A stretch of 64,000 nt of DNA from Paenibacillus sp. FSL R5-0623 (GCF_037974265.1 NZ_CP150233.1:1674001-1738000); one strand, 5' to 3'. Numbered from the stretch's first letter, positions 32,896-42,788 are shown. Numbers and translations: made by a program. Notes: generated by a model from the letters alone, not told the origin.

Positions 32896-34575
32896 TTACT
32901 TCGCACTTACCGATTTAAACCAATCATTCACTTCTTGCGTGATCTGATCTCCGCCATTGGATTTCCAGTTGGCGACGAATTGGTCAAAGGCATCAATTGG
33001 CAAATTGCCGTAGATGATTTTGTTGAAGGTTTCCATCTCGGACTGGCGGAGCAGGTTCCATTTGGATACCATGGTTGGTGTTGCAGCGCCAGTGAAATAG
33101 TTTTGTTTACGGACGTCGATCTGGGACATAACGACTTTACCTGCATACCAGTTTTCCGGTTTACGGAATTCGGCCATTTGTTTCTCGTACGGTGTTTCAG
33201 GCTTCTCGCCGTTGGCCAGCTTCACGAGTGTTTTCATGTACAGATCCGGGATACGTGCCGGTCCGGTCAGGAATGGGAATTCGTTGGAGAAGTCTTTGAT
33301 CTTCTCTTTGTCACTGGTCGGTTGTCCGTCAATGATATCCCAGTCGTAACCTTTGGCGAAGCCGTATTCATACTCACTGCCCGCTTTCGGGTTAGCCAGG
33401 TTATCGAGCAAGTAGTTATAGTACAGGAAGATGGCTTCCGGGTGCTTCGCATCCTTGTTGATCATGATACTTGCGTTGACACCAGAGTTCTGCCACTTCG
33501 TACCGATCTTGCCGTCTGGGCCAGCTGGAACAGGGTAAGCTTTATACTTAGAGCCAGGTACGTTCTTCAGCAGGTCAGGTGCAGGCCAGTCTGGTACCCA
33601 GTTTGCACCAGGCAGAATGCCCGCTTTGCCAGCTGTCCAGCTTTCAGCGGATTTGCCTTCGTCCCACAGAGCGGAGTCAGCGTGGATATAACCTTTATCC
33701 ATCCATTCAGCCAGCTTGGCTAGGGCTTGTTTGGCACCCGGGTTAACGGAGCCGTACTCAAGATTGCCGTTCGCGTCTTTGTTCCATTGCTCCTCGATTG
33801 TACCGTATGCACCGAACAACCAGTCGAGCTGACCCATCCAGGTGTTGGTGTTATTTTTCAGCGAGATCGCCAACGGGAATACTTTGTCTGGAGACAGACC
33901 GTCCGGGTTCTCGTTCTTGAATTTGTCCATGATGTTCTCAAGGTCTGCGATGGTTTTCGGAGCTTCCAGGTTCAGCTTCTCCATCCAGTCCTCGCGGAGC
34001 CAAAGCAGCGTATCGTCATTATCGGTGTACTCCATGATCGGCATATTGTATTTCTTGCCGTCCTTGGTGAACGGATACCACAGTTCAGGATGTGCTGCGG
34101 CGTGATCTTTCAGGGTCTGACTCGCGTACTTGTCGAACAACTCATCGATGGCGATGAATTGACCGGAGTCGATCAGCTGATTCGTCAGTACCGCATTGGT
34201 AGGTACGGTAACGAAATCAGGCAGTTTCTCGCCAGAGGCGATTGCCAGTTGCAGCTTTTGTCTGTATTGATCGTCATTGGCTGGATACCAGGTATCTTTA
34301 TGTTTCATACCCAGCGTTTCGAGCATCCAGCGATCGTGCACGTTATTTTCTTTGGTATCCCCTTGAACGTATTTCTTCGGCATCAATACCGAACTGAACT
34401 CGATGGGTGGGTCATATTTTCCTTTGGCAAAAGCAGCTTCTGCTTCCGCTGAGCCGACAGTTCCCGGCGTATTATCGGTACCATTGTCACTGGCTGTCTC
34501 GCCACTGCCGCACGCAGTGATCGTGATGAGCGCGATAACCATGAGCAGTGACCACCATGTTTTGAATTTGATCAT
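32896..34575 (-). CDS. Sugar ABC transporter substrate-binding lipoprotein (LipO/YtcQ type)
   Basis: A 559-residue lipoprotein: signal WSLLMVIALITITAC with lipobox ITAC (Cys22). The mature part is a large type I binding protein typical of Paenibacillus oligosaccharide systems (AIDELFDKYASQTLKDHAAA; GKAGILPGANWVPDW). It binds oligosaccharides or glycosides outside the cell and passes them to the permease pair at 38.5-40.4 kb. The ATPase is normally supplied by a shared MsmX-type protein coded elsewhere. The sugar cannot be named. Unusually, it is separated from the permeases by the two-component genes and runs in the opposite direction from them. Confidence 0.92.
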   Translation of the reverse strand: MIKFKTWWSLLMVIALITITACGSGETASDNGTDNTPGTVGSAEAEAAFAKGKYDPPIEFSSVLMPKKYVQGDTKENNVHDRWMLETLGMKHKDTWYPANDDQYRQKLQLAIASGEKLPDFVTVPTNAVLTNQLIDSGQFIAIDELFDKYASQTLKDHAAAHPELWYPFTKDGKKYNMPIMEYTDNDDTLLWLREDWMEKLNLEAPKTIADLENIMDKFKNENPDGLSPDKVFPLAISLKNNTNTWMGQLDWLFGAYGTIEEQWNKDANGNLEYGSVNPGAKQALAKLAEWMDKGYIHADSALWDEGKSAESWTAGKAGILPGANWVPDWPAPDLLKNVPGSKYKAYPVPAGPDGKIGTKWQNSGVNASIMINKDAKHPEAIFLYYNYLLDNLANPKAGSEYEYGFAKGYDWDIIDGQPTSDKEKIKDFSNEFPFLTGPARIPDLYMKTLVKLANGEKPETPYEKQMAEFRKPENWYAGKVVMSQIDVRKQNYFTGAATPTMVSKWNLLRQSEMETFNKIIYGNLPIDAFDQFVANWKSNGGDQITQEVNDWFKSVSAK

Positions 34576-34709
34576 TGTTCAATCCCCCTACGGTGTATGA
34601 TCTTTACAATGTAACTGTACCAATTTGGGCGGGAGGGCATCTATATGAGTTTGTTAGTTTCGATAGGACTCTATTAGTGAATGTTCCAAAAGATCGGTTT
34701 TCAGTCATG

Positions 34710-36320
34710 TTATTTATGCTGGTCTCTGTATTCCTGCGGCGTGACGCCGAATTGACGCTTGAACACTTTGATAAAATAAGCCGGGTCCATATAACCAATC
34801 TCCATGCTGATTTCATACACTTTTTTGGTGGTCGTCACCAGCTTGTGGCAGGCCCGATCCATGCGCAGGCGCGAGATATAATCACTGATGCCTTCGCCCG
34901 TTTCGATCTTATAGATTTTGGACAAATGGGTCGGGTGCAGATTAACATGGTCGGCGAGTACACGCAAAGATACATCCAGATGCAGGTTCTTATCTGTAAA
35001 ATCCTGAATCTTCTTCACATAATCGGAACGGATGTCCTTGATCTCGTTGGACGTGCCTTCCTTGAGCTTGCCAAGCACACTGAGCGACCATTTCCGAAGT
35101 TTGCTGATGGTAGCGAAAACTTCCCCACTTTGCAAATCCTCGACATCATTTCCCATTAAAGTGGTCAGAGTCAGCTTGTTCCGGTGAGCAATGTTGGTGA
35201 ACGATGCTGTAATGAGAAAACCAGCCTCCATGCAATGCTCCCATGATTCCGACCATTTCTCATCCAGCTCTGCGCAGACTGCGAGGATTTTCTCTTCGGC
35301 AGCATCCCATTGTCCGCTCTCTAGCAAACTAATAAAGGTGGGCGGGGTGTAAAGGACATCCAAGGGACCTTGTGCCGCAGGTGTCTCGACATCGCTGACA
35401 CGCATGACAAATTCGCGTTCGTCTCCAACGATCTGCCGGAAGTATGCTGAGGCCTGACGGAAACGATCGTAAAGCTGATTCGGAAAGGTGAACCACTCAG
35501 TGATAACGATGGAGAGGGAGCCTTTCAGAAATTGTTTTACTTTGGATTGAAGCTGTATCGATAGCTTCTCCAGAATGATTTCTTTGCCAATATCGCCTTT
35601 CCGTTCTTTCAACTGAAGTAAAAACACCAAATATCCGTGCTCCTCCTTCACGCCCCACACTTCCATAAACTCACCCATAATCTCTTCCGCCATATTGATG
35701 ATGGCATATTCGATCAGGGTCTGATCATTGCTGTCATAGTGTCCGAATTCTTCTTCCAAACGAACCAACATTAACGCGGCATCACCGGTATGAAAGGGGA
35801 GATTGTAATTAGCGATCTTCCGATCCCATTCCGCAGCCGCGATTCGTTGTCCCTGCAACGCCCCCAGGAGCAGTCGTCCCCGCAAATGGGGGAGATTCTC
35901 TCGCAACGTAAACTGCGTTCGTGTCAGTGAACTGACAAGTTCCCATTCGTTGTTCAATTGATCGATGGCCTTCTGAACGGCCCCCATTAATTCATCATCT
36001 GTCGGCGGCTTGAGCAGATAGTCTACAGCCTCGAACTGGATGGCTTTTTTGGCGTAATCGAATTCGGAATACCCGGATAACAGGATACATTTAATTTTTT
36101 TGTCCCGGATGCGGATGCGTTCGATCAGTTCAATACCTGTCATTTCAGGCATCTGAATGTCTGAGATCACGATATCGATGGGGTGGGTGTCAATCATTTG
36201 AAGTGCTTCGTGTGCCGAGTATGCTTTATGCACATGTTCAATCCCGAGCGTATGCCAGGGTTTGGTCATGGACAGGTTATCGACCCAGTGTGCTTCATCG
36301 TCTACGATCATCATTTGCAT
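34710..36320 (-). CDS. YesN-type response regulator with AraC output domain
   Basis: A 536-residue cytosolic regulator. The N-terminal receiver domain has the acidic pair Asp7-Asp8 and the phosphorylation site Asp54 (VISDIQMPEM). A central helical domain of about 280 residues follows. The last 100 residues are an AraC-type double helix-turn-helix (LRVLADHVNLHPTHLSKIYK, then YEISMEIGYMDPAYFIKVFK). It is the partner of the YesM-type kinase upstream and should activate the sugar-transport genes on either side. The kinase gene lies 207 bases upstream on the same strand, with a large inverted repeat between. Confidence 0.93.
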   Translation of the reverse strand: MQMMIVDDEAHWVDNLSMTKPWHTLGIEHVHKAYSAHEALQMIDTHPIDIVISDIQMPEMTGIELIERIRIRDKKIKCILLSGYSEFDYAKKAIQFEAVDYLLKPPTDDELMGAVQKAIDQLNNEWELVSSLTRTQFTLRENLPHLRGRLLLGALQGQRIAAAEWDRKIANYNLPFHTGDAALMLVRLEEEFGHYDSNDQTLIEYAIINMAEEIMGEFMEVWGVKEEHGYLVFLLQLKERKGDIGKEIILEKLSIQLQSKVKQFLKGSLSIVITEWFTFPNQLYDRFRQASAYFRQIVGDEREFVMRVSDVETPAAQGPLDVLYTPPTFISLLESGQWDAAEEKILAVCAELDEKWSESWEHCMEAGFLITASFTNIAHRNKLTLTTLMGNDVEDLQSGEVFATISKLRKWSLSVLGKLKEGTSNEIKDIRSDYVKKIQDFTDKNLHLDVSLRVLADHVNLHPTHLSKIYKIETGEGISDYISRLRMDRACHKLVTTTKKVYEISMEIGYMDPAYFIKVFKRQFGVTPQEYRDQHK

Positions 36321-36403
36321 TATAATGTCTCCCTTGGTGGTTGAACTAAGGCATATTTACACTTGCCACTTCGATGACAGAATAACCTTCCGATCGCTGT
36401 TAC

Positions 36404-36447
36404 CCCCAGATTTTCTGATTCACTTTTATAAAGGTGAAAATCTGGGG
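36404..36447. repeat. Perfect 12-bp inverted repeat between the kinase and regulator genes
   Basis: CCCCAGATTTTC and GAAAATCTGGGG are perfect complements around a 20-nt loop that holds TTCAC/GTGAA. A second inverted pair (GAACGC and GCGTTC, 36456-36497) lies beside it. No U-run follows on the minus strand. It looks like a dispersed palindromic element or an RNA processing hairpin, not a plain terminator. Confidence 0.6.
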
Positions 36448-36527
36448 ATAAAGGCGAACGCTTTGCTTCTTCAGGTTTTTTCTGTCCTCTGCGTTCACGT
36501 GTAAATGGTTCGTTCAAAATCAAATAG

Positions 36528-38342
36528 TCAACGTATATTATCGGTATTACCTTTATCGGAATCTGTATCCTCTTTTGGTATCTCCCAGATGATTTCGGTT
36601 CGGAATCCGCCAAGTGGGGATGGGCCGAATAGGAGGTAGGAGTGACTGCCGAACAGGTGTGTGATTCGTTGGTGCGTATTCCAAAGGCCGCAGCCCATTT
36701 CTTCTTGTAAAGGTTCTTGCATCTTCAAGTTCAGCGCTTCGTACTGTTCTGGGCTGAGGCCAGGACCATCGTCGTCGATGTATATTCTGCCAAAACCATT
36801 CAAGCGCTCCCCGGTAATTCGAATTTCCCCGGATGAATAGGACTTCGCCACGCCATGAATGACGGAATTCTCGACCATCGGCTGAAGCATTAATCGTGGC
36901 ACCGACTGGCCAAGCATATCCTCAGGGATATCAATATGATACTCAATTCGACCATTGCGCAGCTTCTGGATATCCAGATAGTTGATGAGCAGCTTGATCT
37001 CTTCCTGAAGCGAAGATGTCTCTTTTTCCATACGGGTGGTATAGCGGTAGTAGGCACTAAGGTTATGCGCCATGGAGACCACAGCTTGTTCGTCCTTCAT
37101 CTGAGCCATGTTGATGATATAACCAAGACAATTATATAGGAAATGCGGATTGATCTGCGCTTGTAATTGCTTCAGCGTAGCTTCCCTGGCTCTAATTTTC
37201 TCATGGAATACATTTTCGATCAGATCCTGAATCTGATGGGACATATCGTTGAATCGACGGAACAGGAATGAGAACTCATTCTGGTTTTTGCTATGCAGTC
37301 GGACAGAATAATCCCCTTGCTCTACGCGGCGTAAGCCTTTGATCAGCTTTTTGATCGGATATTGAACATTCCGGTACAGCAGGATTGACGCAGAGATACC
37401 CACAACCAGCAGCAAAATCATACAGGTGTAGAACAGATTCTGACTCAGCGAGATGGGTTTCAAAATCTGATACAGCGGAATCACGTCCACCAGGTGCCAA
37501 TCCAGATAAGTGGACTTCACGGAGCTGACTAGATAGTTTTTCCCGTTCAGCTCCACGACATCCTGCGTGGTATCTTCGGGAGAGTGCGTATCCAGATACT
37601 GAATGAGTTCTGCGGACAACTGCTTGTCCGCGCTGCGATTGAGAATGGGGGAATTTCCTTTGTGATACAAGAAAGGATCGCCTTGTCCGCCCGCTTTATA
37701 CGTATCCAGCATATTTTGAATGTTCTCGTAGCTGAAGCTGGCTTCAATCACCAGATTGCTTCCAGTGAGCATTCCTGGTTGGGCAAGGGAGTCCGTAAAG
37801 AACCAATAGAAGGATTTCATCTCATCCTGTGAATCTGCACTCTGGTCCCCATAGGTCCATTGTCCGCTCATATTTTTTTTCAAATACGCTTCATCATATC
37901 CTGTGGTTCGATTGTAGTTGGCGATGACATCCTTATTCTGCTGTGAATGCACTGCATATCGGGTGGGCCATATATCCGTAACGCCGGTTTGCAGCGTCAT
38001 CTTCTCTTGTATCACATAACGGGTCTGCATCCGGTCATATCGATCATCCCACATGTTAAGGCCGTTGAATGCTCTGACATTGGGGTCTCGGGAGAGAATT
38101 AGGCTGAAATCCATCATCTGATTGATTCGGGAGTCGATCTGACTGGACAGAAACGTGAGCTGTTTGGTGTTGGAGATCTGCAGTTCTTTGCTGACGACAT
38201 CATAGGTGACGTTATTCGAGTAGGTGTACATGATCAGAATGGGGATGAATAAGACCACAATTAACAGGTTTATTTTGGCGAATAGACTGAATCGGGATCT
38301 GGTTTTATTTTGAAAAGGCATTAAGCGCTTCCATATATACAT
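36528..38342 (-). CDS. YesM-type sensor histidine kinase
   Basis: A 604-residue membrane sensor. Membrane helices near residues 22-42 and 305-325 bracket a large external Cache-type sensing domain. A HAMP domain (YPIKKLIKGLRRVEQGDYSV) and the YesM kinase domain follow: INPHFLYNCLGYI with the phospho-accepting His, MLQPMVENSVIHG (N box) and IDDDGPGLSP (G box). It phosphorylates the YesN-type regulator downstream. The ligand is probably a sugar or a sugar-loaded binding protein. AGAAGGAG lies 8 bases before the ATG. Confidence 0.93.
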   Translation of the reverse strand: MYIWKRLMPFQNKTRSRFSLFAKINLLIVVLFIPILIMYTYSNNVTYDVVSKELQISNTKQLTFLSSQIDSRINQMMDFSLILSRDPNVRAFNGLNMWDDRYDRMQTRYVIQEKMTLQTGVTDIWPTRYAVHSQQNKDVIANYNRTTGYDEAYLKKNMSGQWTYGDQSADSQDEMKSFYWFFTDSLAQPGMLTGSNLVIEASFSYENIQNMLDTYKAGGQGDPFLYHKGNSPILNRSADKQLSAELIQYLDTHSPEDTTQDVVELNGKNYLVSSVKSTYLDWHLVDVIPLYQILKPISLSQNLFYTCMILLLVVGISASILLYRNVQYPIKKLIKGLRRVEQGDYSVRLHSKNQNEFSFLFRRFNDMSHQIQDLIENVFHEKIRAREATLKQLQAQINPHFLYNCLGYIINMAQMKDEQAVVSMAHNLSAYYRYTTRMEKETSSLQEEIKLLINYLDIQKLRNGRIEYHIDIPEDMLGQSVPRLMLQPMVENSVIHGVAKSYSSGEIRITGERLNGFGRIYIDDDGPGLSPEQYEALNLKMQEPLQEEMGCGLWNTHQRITHLFGSHSYLLFGPSPLGGFRTEIIWEIPKEDTDSDKGNTDNIR

Positions 38343-38511
38343 AAAAAGTCTCCTTCTAATTCGTGTGTAAACAACTTCTTCTAGGATGGCCCTAACAAAA
38401 CACTATCAAGCCTAACAATGTTATATAGCAGACCTCAGAATGGCTTGATACTATTTATATCAGAGAACCCCATCACACACAAAAACTTTTTTTGGGAACA
38501 GGAGCAGTGCT

Positions 38512-39474
38512 ATGGAGGCTAAATTGGAGGGTAAGCGGGTCCCGCAGGCAAACGTTGGGAACAAGCTGGAAAAAAAGAGAAAAAAACGCTATAAACAGCC
38601 ATGGATTCTGCACTTCATGGTGTTGCCGGCGGCCATTATGGTCTTTATATTTTCATACATTCCGATGTCCGGGATTTTGATGGCATTTCAGGATTATAAA
38701 CCTGCACTGGGATTTTTCAATTCCGAATGGGTAGGACTGAAGCACTTCAGGTACATGTGGGAAAATGATTACTTTCTGCAAATTACATGGAACACGCTAT
38801 TTTTTGCCTGTACGAAGATTGTCATGAATCTAATCATTCCGTTTATCTTTGCCTTATTGCTTAACGAGGTACGGAAGATGGCGCTGAAAAGAACGATTCA
38901 AACGCTCGTGTATCTTCCACACTTTCTGTCCTGGGTTACGTTGTCAGGTATTCTGATCGACATTCTGGCCCAGACGGGTATTGTCAATCAGTTCCTGGTT
39001 TCGGTATTCGGTATCAAGCCGATCTTCTTCCTGGGGGATGGCAGCTGGTTCCGGTTCACGATTATTGCGAGTGATGTCTGGAAAGAGTTTGGATTCAACA
39101 CAATCATCTTCCTCGCGGCACTGTCCGGCATTAACCCTGCACTTTATGAAGCGGCTGAAGTGGATGGAGCAGGACGCTGGAAGCAAACGATGTATATTAC
39201 CATCCCGGCACTTATTCCGATTGGGATCGTCATTGCAACCTTGGCACTGGGGAATGTGCTTAACGCCAACTTTGACCAAATCTTTAACTTATATAGTCCG
39301 TTAATTTATCAACAAGGTGATATTATCGATACGTTTGTGTATAGAGAAGGTCTGCTTAGTGGGCAGTTCAGTTTCGCTACCGCTGTGAATCTGTTCAAAT
39401 CGGTCATCAGCCTGATCCTGATTGTGATCTCGTACCGACTGGCTTACCGATTCGCCGGATATCGAATTTTCTAG
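38512..39474 (+). CDS. ABC transporter permease, LplB/YteP type
   Basis: A 320-residue membrane protein with six hydrophobic helices. The EAA loop that contacts the ATPase is visible as EAAEVDGAGRWKQTMYITIP. The block GIVNQFLVSVFGIKPIFFLG is typical for the LplB branch of oligosaccharide permeases. It forms a channel with the next gene's product, fed by the LipO-type lipoprotein. GGAGC before ATG 38512 supports the start. Divergent from the kinase gene, with a 169-base shared control region. Confidence 0.92.
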   Translation: MEAKLEGKRVPQANVGNKLEKKRKKRYKQPWILHFMVLPAAIMVFIFSYIPMSGILMAFQDYKPALGFFNSEWVGLKHFRYMWENDYFLQITWNTLFFACTKIVMNLIIPFIFALLLNEVRKMALKRTIQTLVYLPHFLSWVTLSGILIDILAQTGIVNQFLVSVFGIKPIFFLGDGSWFRFTIIASDVWKEFGFNTIIFLAALSGINPALYEAAEVDGAGRWKQTMYITIPALIPIGIVIATLALGNVLNANFDQIFNLYSPLIYQQGDIIDTFVYREGLLSGQFSFATAVNLFKSVISLILIVISYRLAYRFAGYRIF

Positions 39475-39490
39475 AAAGGATGACAAACGA

Positions 39491-40363
39491 ATGTATCATA
39501 AAACGATGCCTTACCGCATATTCAGCATATTCAACAATGTGTTCCTGACCATCCTTTCACTGCTCTGCTTGCTGCCTTTGTATCACTTGCTCATGGTATC
39601 ACTTAGCGCATCTGCGCCTGCAAATGCTGGTCTCGTCACGTTCTGGCCGATTGGATTTACACTGGAGGCGTATGCGAAGACATTTGCCAATACAAACTTC
39701 CTCTCCTCCTTATGGGTATCTGTGGAGCGGACGGTACTCGGTACTGGACTTGCGTTAATTGTTAATACGCTTGCAGCCTATGCGCTCTCCAAAGAGACGC
39801 GGGTGTTCCGCGCACGTAACATCTATCTGTGGTATTTTGTCATCACGATGCTGTTCAGCGGTGGCCTCATTCCGGGATATATCCTGATTCTGAAGCTGGG
39901 ACTGATGAACACATTGCTGGCCTTGATCCTGCCAGGATTGGTTGCAGTGTTCAACATCATTCTATTGCTCAATTTCTTCCGTACCGTTCCGAAGGATCTG
40001 GAAGAAGCTGCATTTATCGATGGCGCAGGTCACTTGCAGACGTTTATCAAAATCTATCTGCCTGTCTCCGTACCCGTTATTGCAACGGTTTCGCTCTTCA
40101 TGATGGTTGGACATTGGAACGCATATTTCGACGGAATCATCTACATCCGTGATGCGGAGAAGCTGCCACTCGCGACTTTCATGCAGACGATCATCGTGCA
40201 GGCCGACATGTCGAAGCTTGATCCAGAAGCGGTGAAGAACCTGTCCCAACGGACCATTCGGGCCTCGCAGATCTTTATCAGTGCACTTCCGATCCTGCTC
40301 GTGTATCCGTTCCTGCAACGTTATTTTGTTACCGGGATCGTGGTTGGGGCTGTGAAGGAGTAG
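39491..40363 (+). CDS. ABC transporter permease, YtcP/LplC type
   Basis: A 290-residue membrane protein with six helices. The EAA loop reads EEAAFIDGAGHLQTFIKIYL, and the C-terminal part ends RYFVTGIVVGAVKE, as in LplC/YtcP carbohydrate permeases. It pairs with the upstream permease. GAAAGGATG lies upstream of ATG 39491, 17 bases after the previous stop. No ATPase gene follows, in line with a shared MsmX-type ATPase. Confidence 0.92.
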   Translation: MYHKTMPYRIFSIFNNVFLTILSLLCLLPLYHLLMVSLSASAPANAGLVTFWPIGFTLEAYAKTFANTNFLSSLWVSVERTVLGTGLALIVNTLAAYALSKETRVFRARNIYLWYFVITMLFSGGLIPGYILILKLGLMNTLLALILPGLVAVFNIILLLNFFRTVPKDLEEAAFIDGAGHLQTFIKIYLPVSVPVIATVSLFMMVGHWNAYFDGIIYIRDAEKLPLATFMQTIIVQADMSKLDPEAVKNLSQRTIRASQIFISALPILLVYPFLQRYFVTGIVVGAVKE

Positions 40364-40538
40364 TTGAATGTAGGGGATGAATAGGGTTGTAAAATGGAGT
40401 CACTGAACTGGGGAAGGCCAGGGAGGTGGCTTCTTTTTGGTTATGGAATAGAAGTATATTACCTTTAATTGAATAAAATGGTACTATGAGAGTTGATTAA
40501 GAGCATGAGTCATTTACCAATAGGAGGATGTGGACAAA

Positions 40539-41098
40539 GTGAAGAAGATTATGGTTGTTACCCTTGCTTTGACGTTTTTGAGCGTATTCATGACTTTTAC
40601 AGCCACAAGCGCACCGAAAAAGATCAATATATTAATATATTACTTAATGAAAAAGAACTAAAGACTCAAGCAGGCGCTGAAGCTCCCAAGAAATCAATTG
40701 AAGTTATGGTTAACTTGGAAACATTTCAATTAGTAGAGGCAAATGATTATATCATCTCTGACGGCCACATACTCGTTTCGCCAGCCTATATTACGAATGT
40801 ACTAGATTTCGATGTGCCTGGTAAAGGGATATGGTGGGATAACGAAGCCAAAAGTGTAATATTTGCATATGTCGACAAAGATGATTATCCAAAGCCAAGG
40901 TTAACCTTTAAGGTGGGGGAAAGCTCTTTTACCGAGTTCGACAAGCAAATTGAACTAAAGAGTAAAGTACTAATGGTAGATGGAAGAGTTTATTTGCCGT
41001 TAAGAGCAATTAGTGAAGCATATGGTAAGGAGGTTCAATGGGAATCCAATAACAGCAAGAACATGGTTCGAATAACTGCGAAAAATAACTTGCCATGA
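40539..41098 (+). pseudogene. Stalk-domain (copper amine oxidase N-like) secreted protein, frameshifted
   Basis: GTG 40539, 11 bases after AGGAGG, starts a signal peptide (VVTLALTFLSVFMTFTATSA), but its frame ends at 40656. Adding one A to the run at 40617-40621 joins it to the frame that runs to 41098. That part has the stalk domain (KVLMVDGRVYLPLRAISEAY followed by WESNN and MVRITA), common in Paenibacillus surface proteins. The joined protein has about 187 residues. Either a true frameshift or a base-calling error. Confidence 0.65.
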
Positions 41099-41191
41099 TT
41101 TTTATGCAGAACAACAGGTTTTGAAGCGATTTCGTTAAACTGGAAACATCCAGGCTCGATCTCAAATATTCGTTGAAGGGTAGGAGGGTAT

Positions 41192-41812
41192 ATGGGTTCA
41201 AGAATAATGCATCTGGTAATTGCAAATAGAATTGCTGATAGCCTATCAATCAAAGATAAGACGCCTTTTTTACTTGGAAGTATCGCTCCGGATGCTGTTT
41301 CATCAAAAGATTCGTCACATTTCTTTGCTGGTGAAGTACAAGATTTTTCAAGGAACGTTGACTACAAAGGCTTTATACATAAATATAGATCGCAAGCAGA
41401 AGACTTATATGTACTTGGTTATTTTACACATTTGATTGCTGATGATATTTGGTTGAAAGGTTTCAATCTGCCTTGGTTAAAAAACAGAATGGATGCAGAC
41501 GCTGGATTATATAAACTGTATCATAATGATTTCAGAATATTGAATGGGAAGTTATTAGAGCATTATGGATACACAGATGAATTAAGAAGGTCGCTGAATT
41601 ACATTCCTACATTATCTGAATTAGATGAGGTTAAATCAAAAGATGTTGAAAAATTCGTTCCATATGTATGGGGTGATATGGAATATGATAACGCAATATT
41701 GAATGAAGATCTTAATGTTTTTACGTTTAACCAGATCGTTGGATACTTAGAGACATCAGTCGATATGGGATTATTGAATATGAGGTATGTAAAGATAAAG
41801 TATAATTTGTAG
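41192..41812 (+). CDS. Zinc-dependent phospholipase C-like protein
   Basis: A 206-residue protein. The opening MHLVIANRIADSL, the FLLGSIAPDAV loop and the YVLGYFTHLIADD motif supply His and Asp residues as in the zinc-dependent phospholipase C/S1-P1 nuclease fold family. No signal peptide is seen, so it is probably cytosolic and its substrate is unknown. AGGAGGG is 5-6 bases before ATG 41192. It stands alone. Confidence 0.75.
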   Translation: MGSRIMHLVIANRIADSLSIKDKTPFLLGSIAPDAVSSKDSSHFFAGEVQDFSRNVDYKGFIHKYRSQAEDLYVLGYFTHLIADDIWLKGFNLPWLKNRMDADAGLYKLYHNDFRILNGKLLEHYGYTDELRRSLNYIPTLSELDEVKSKDVEKFVPYVWGDMEYDNAILNEDLNVFTFNQIVGYLETSVDMGLLNMRYVKIKYNL

Positions 41813-41850
41813 GCTATATTTCTGAAAAGTGGAGATCAGAACGAAGCCCG

Positions 41851-41880
41851 TTGCCCATACACTCCCAATCCTGTTATAAT
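41851..41880 (+). promoter_or_regulatory. Promoter of the FusB-like gene
   Basis: TTGCCC, an 18-base spacer and TATAAT. Transcription would start near 41887 and give a leader of about 215 bases. Confidence 0.6.
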
Positions 41881-41886
41881 TCCGGT

Positions 41887-42103
41887 ATATCTATCGTATT
41901 GGGGGTTATGACGTGGCAATAGGGATGATGCCGGATTGCTCGTTCGCTAGAAAGCCTTACGCAAAGCCTGAATAGGGGCGGACTTTGTGTAGGGCGCGAC
42001 AAAATGAGATCGTATGCCCTGAAATCAACATCAACATCATGGTTCAACCCGCAGGCTTTGCACCTTACTTTATTTTCCTAATAAAAATAAGGGGCTGAAA
42101 GCC
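41887..42103 (+). promoter_or_regulatory. Leader of the FusB-like gene with a short upstream reading frame
   Basis: The leader holds ATG 41925, with AGGG just upstream, encoding MMPDCSFARKPYAKPE and ending at 41975. A four-codon frame at 41908 precedes it. The end of the peptide frame overlaps CGCAAAG-CC, which can pair with GG-a-CTTTGTG. A leader peptide overlapping alternative hairpins is the layout of translation-sensing attenuators in front of ribosome-protection genes. Inference from layout only. Confidence 0.5.
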
Positions 42104-42745
42104 ATGCAAACACCATTTATTCATAATCATCAGTTCAATTATATTCAAAAACAAGCTGATTTCCTGCTCAAAACTCTGCGCTCGGTCGTGGACCCCAAAG
42201 TATTGGATACGGTCCGTTATACCGTCAGCACGAATGCCGTTGGCATCTTCAATGATCTGACGCCGGAACAAAAGCAACTGCTGGAGCAGTTATCCACGTA
42301 TGAGACGACACATGAGTTGCAGACCTATCTGAACCAGCTGGAAGCATATCTGATTCCATTTCCGCAAGTAACCGCGAAGCAGATTCAGAAGCTGTTTCCC
42401 AAGGTAAAGAAGCTCAAAGTGCCGGATCTGGAATCCATCGATTACGCACGTACAACTTATCTGAGATGGACCGACATTGCTACCGATCGCTTGTTCATCG
42501 TGTATCCGCACGAAGGCAGATTCCTCGGAATTGAGGGACGGCTTACAGCCACGAACAAGAAAGGGTATTGCATGTTCTGTCATCGCCATCAGGAGCTCGG
42601 ATTCTTCAACGTGAAGACCAAGAGTTATACGCCGGACAACATTTCTTCCGTGGCCCAGTACGTATGCATGGATAACACAGCTTGCAACCATAGCATCACC
42701 GATACTAGTATGTTGGAGAAGTTTCTTCTCTCGACAGTAAAATAA
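42104..42745 (+). CDS. fusB-like: FusB-family EF-G-binding protein
   Basis: A 213-residue two-domain cytosolic protein. The N-terminal part is helical; the C-terminal domain carries a four-Cys zinc site, Cys156, Cys159, Cys188 and Cys194 (YCMFCHRHQ; YVCMDNTACNH). FusB proteins bind elongation factor G and release it from fusidic-acid-stalled ribosomes; chromosomal relatives may assist ribosome recycling in general. The length equals that of known FusB. AAGGGGC precedes ATG 42104. A strong terminator follows, so the gene is monocistronic. Confidence 0.88.
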   Translation: MQTPFIHNHQFNYIQKQADFLLKTLRSVVDPKVLDTVRYTVSTNAVGIFNDLTPEQKQLLEQLSTYETTHELQTYLNQLEAYLIPFPQVTAKQIQKLFPKVKKLKVPDLESIDYARTTYLRWTDIATDRLFIVYPHEGRFLGIEGRLTATNKKGYCMFCHRHQELGFFNVKTKSYTPDNISSVAQYVCMDNTACNHSITDTSMLEKFLLSTVK

Positions 42746-42762
42746 TGCAAGACACACAGGCA

Positions 42763-42788
42763 GGGTCGCTCTTCGGAGCGACCTTTTT
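42763..42788 (+). terminator. Intrinsic terminator of the FusB-like gene
   Basis: GGTCGCTC pairs with GAGCGACC around TTCG, followed by five T residues. Confidence 0.9.

Noticed and set aside
32935..34452. Long plus-strand frames opposite the sugar-binding gene
   Set aside because: They are mirror frames of a clear lipoprotein gene with normal codon use, without ribosome sites.
41840..42060. A known riboswitch before the FusB-like gene
   Set aside because: I could not match the conserved core of any riboswitch class I know; the leader peptide reading fits better.
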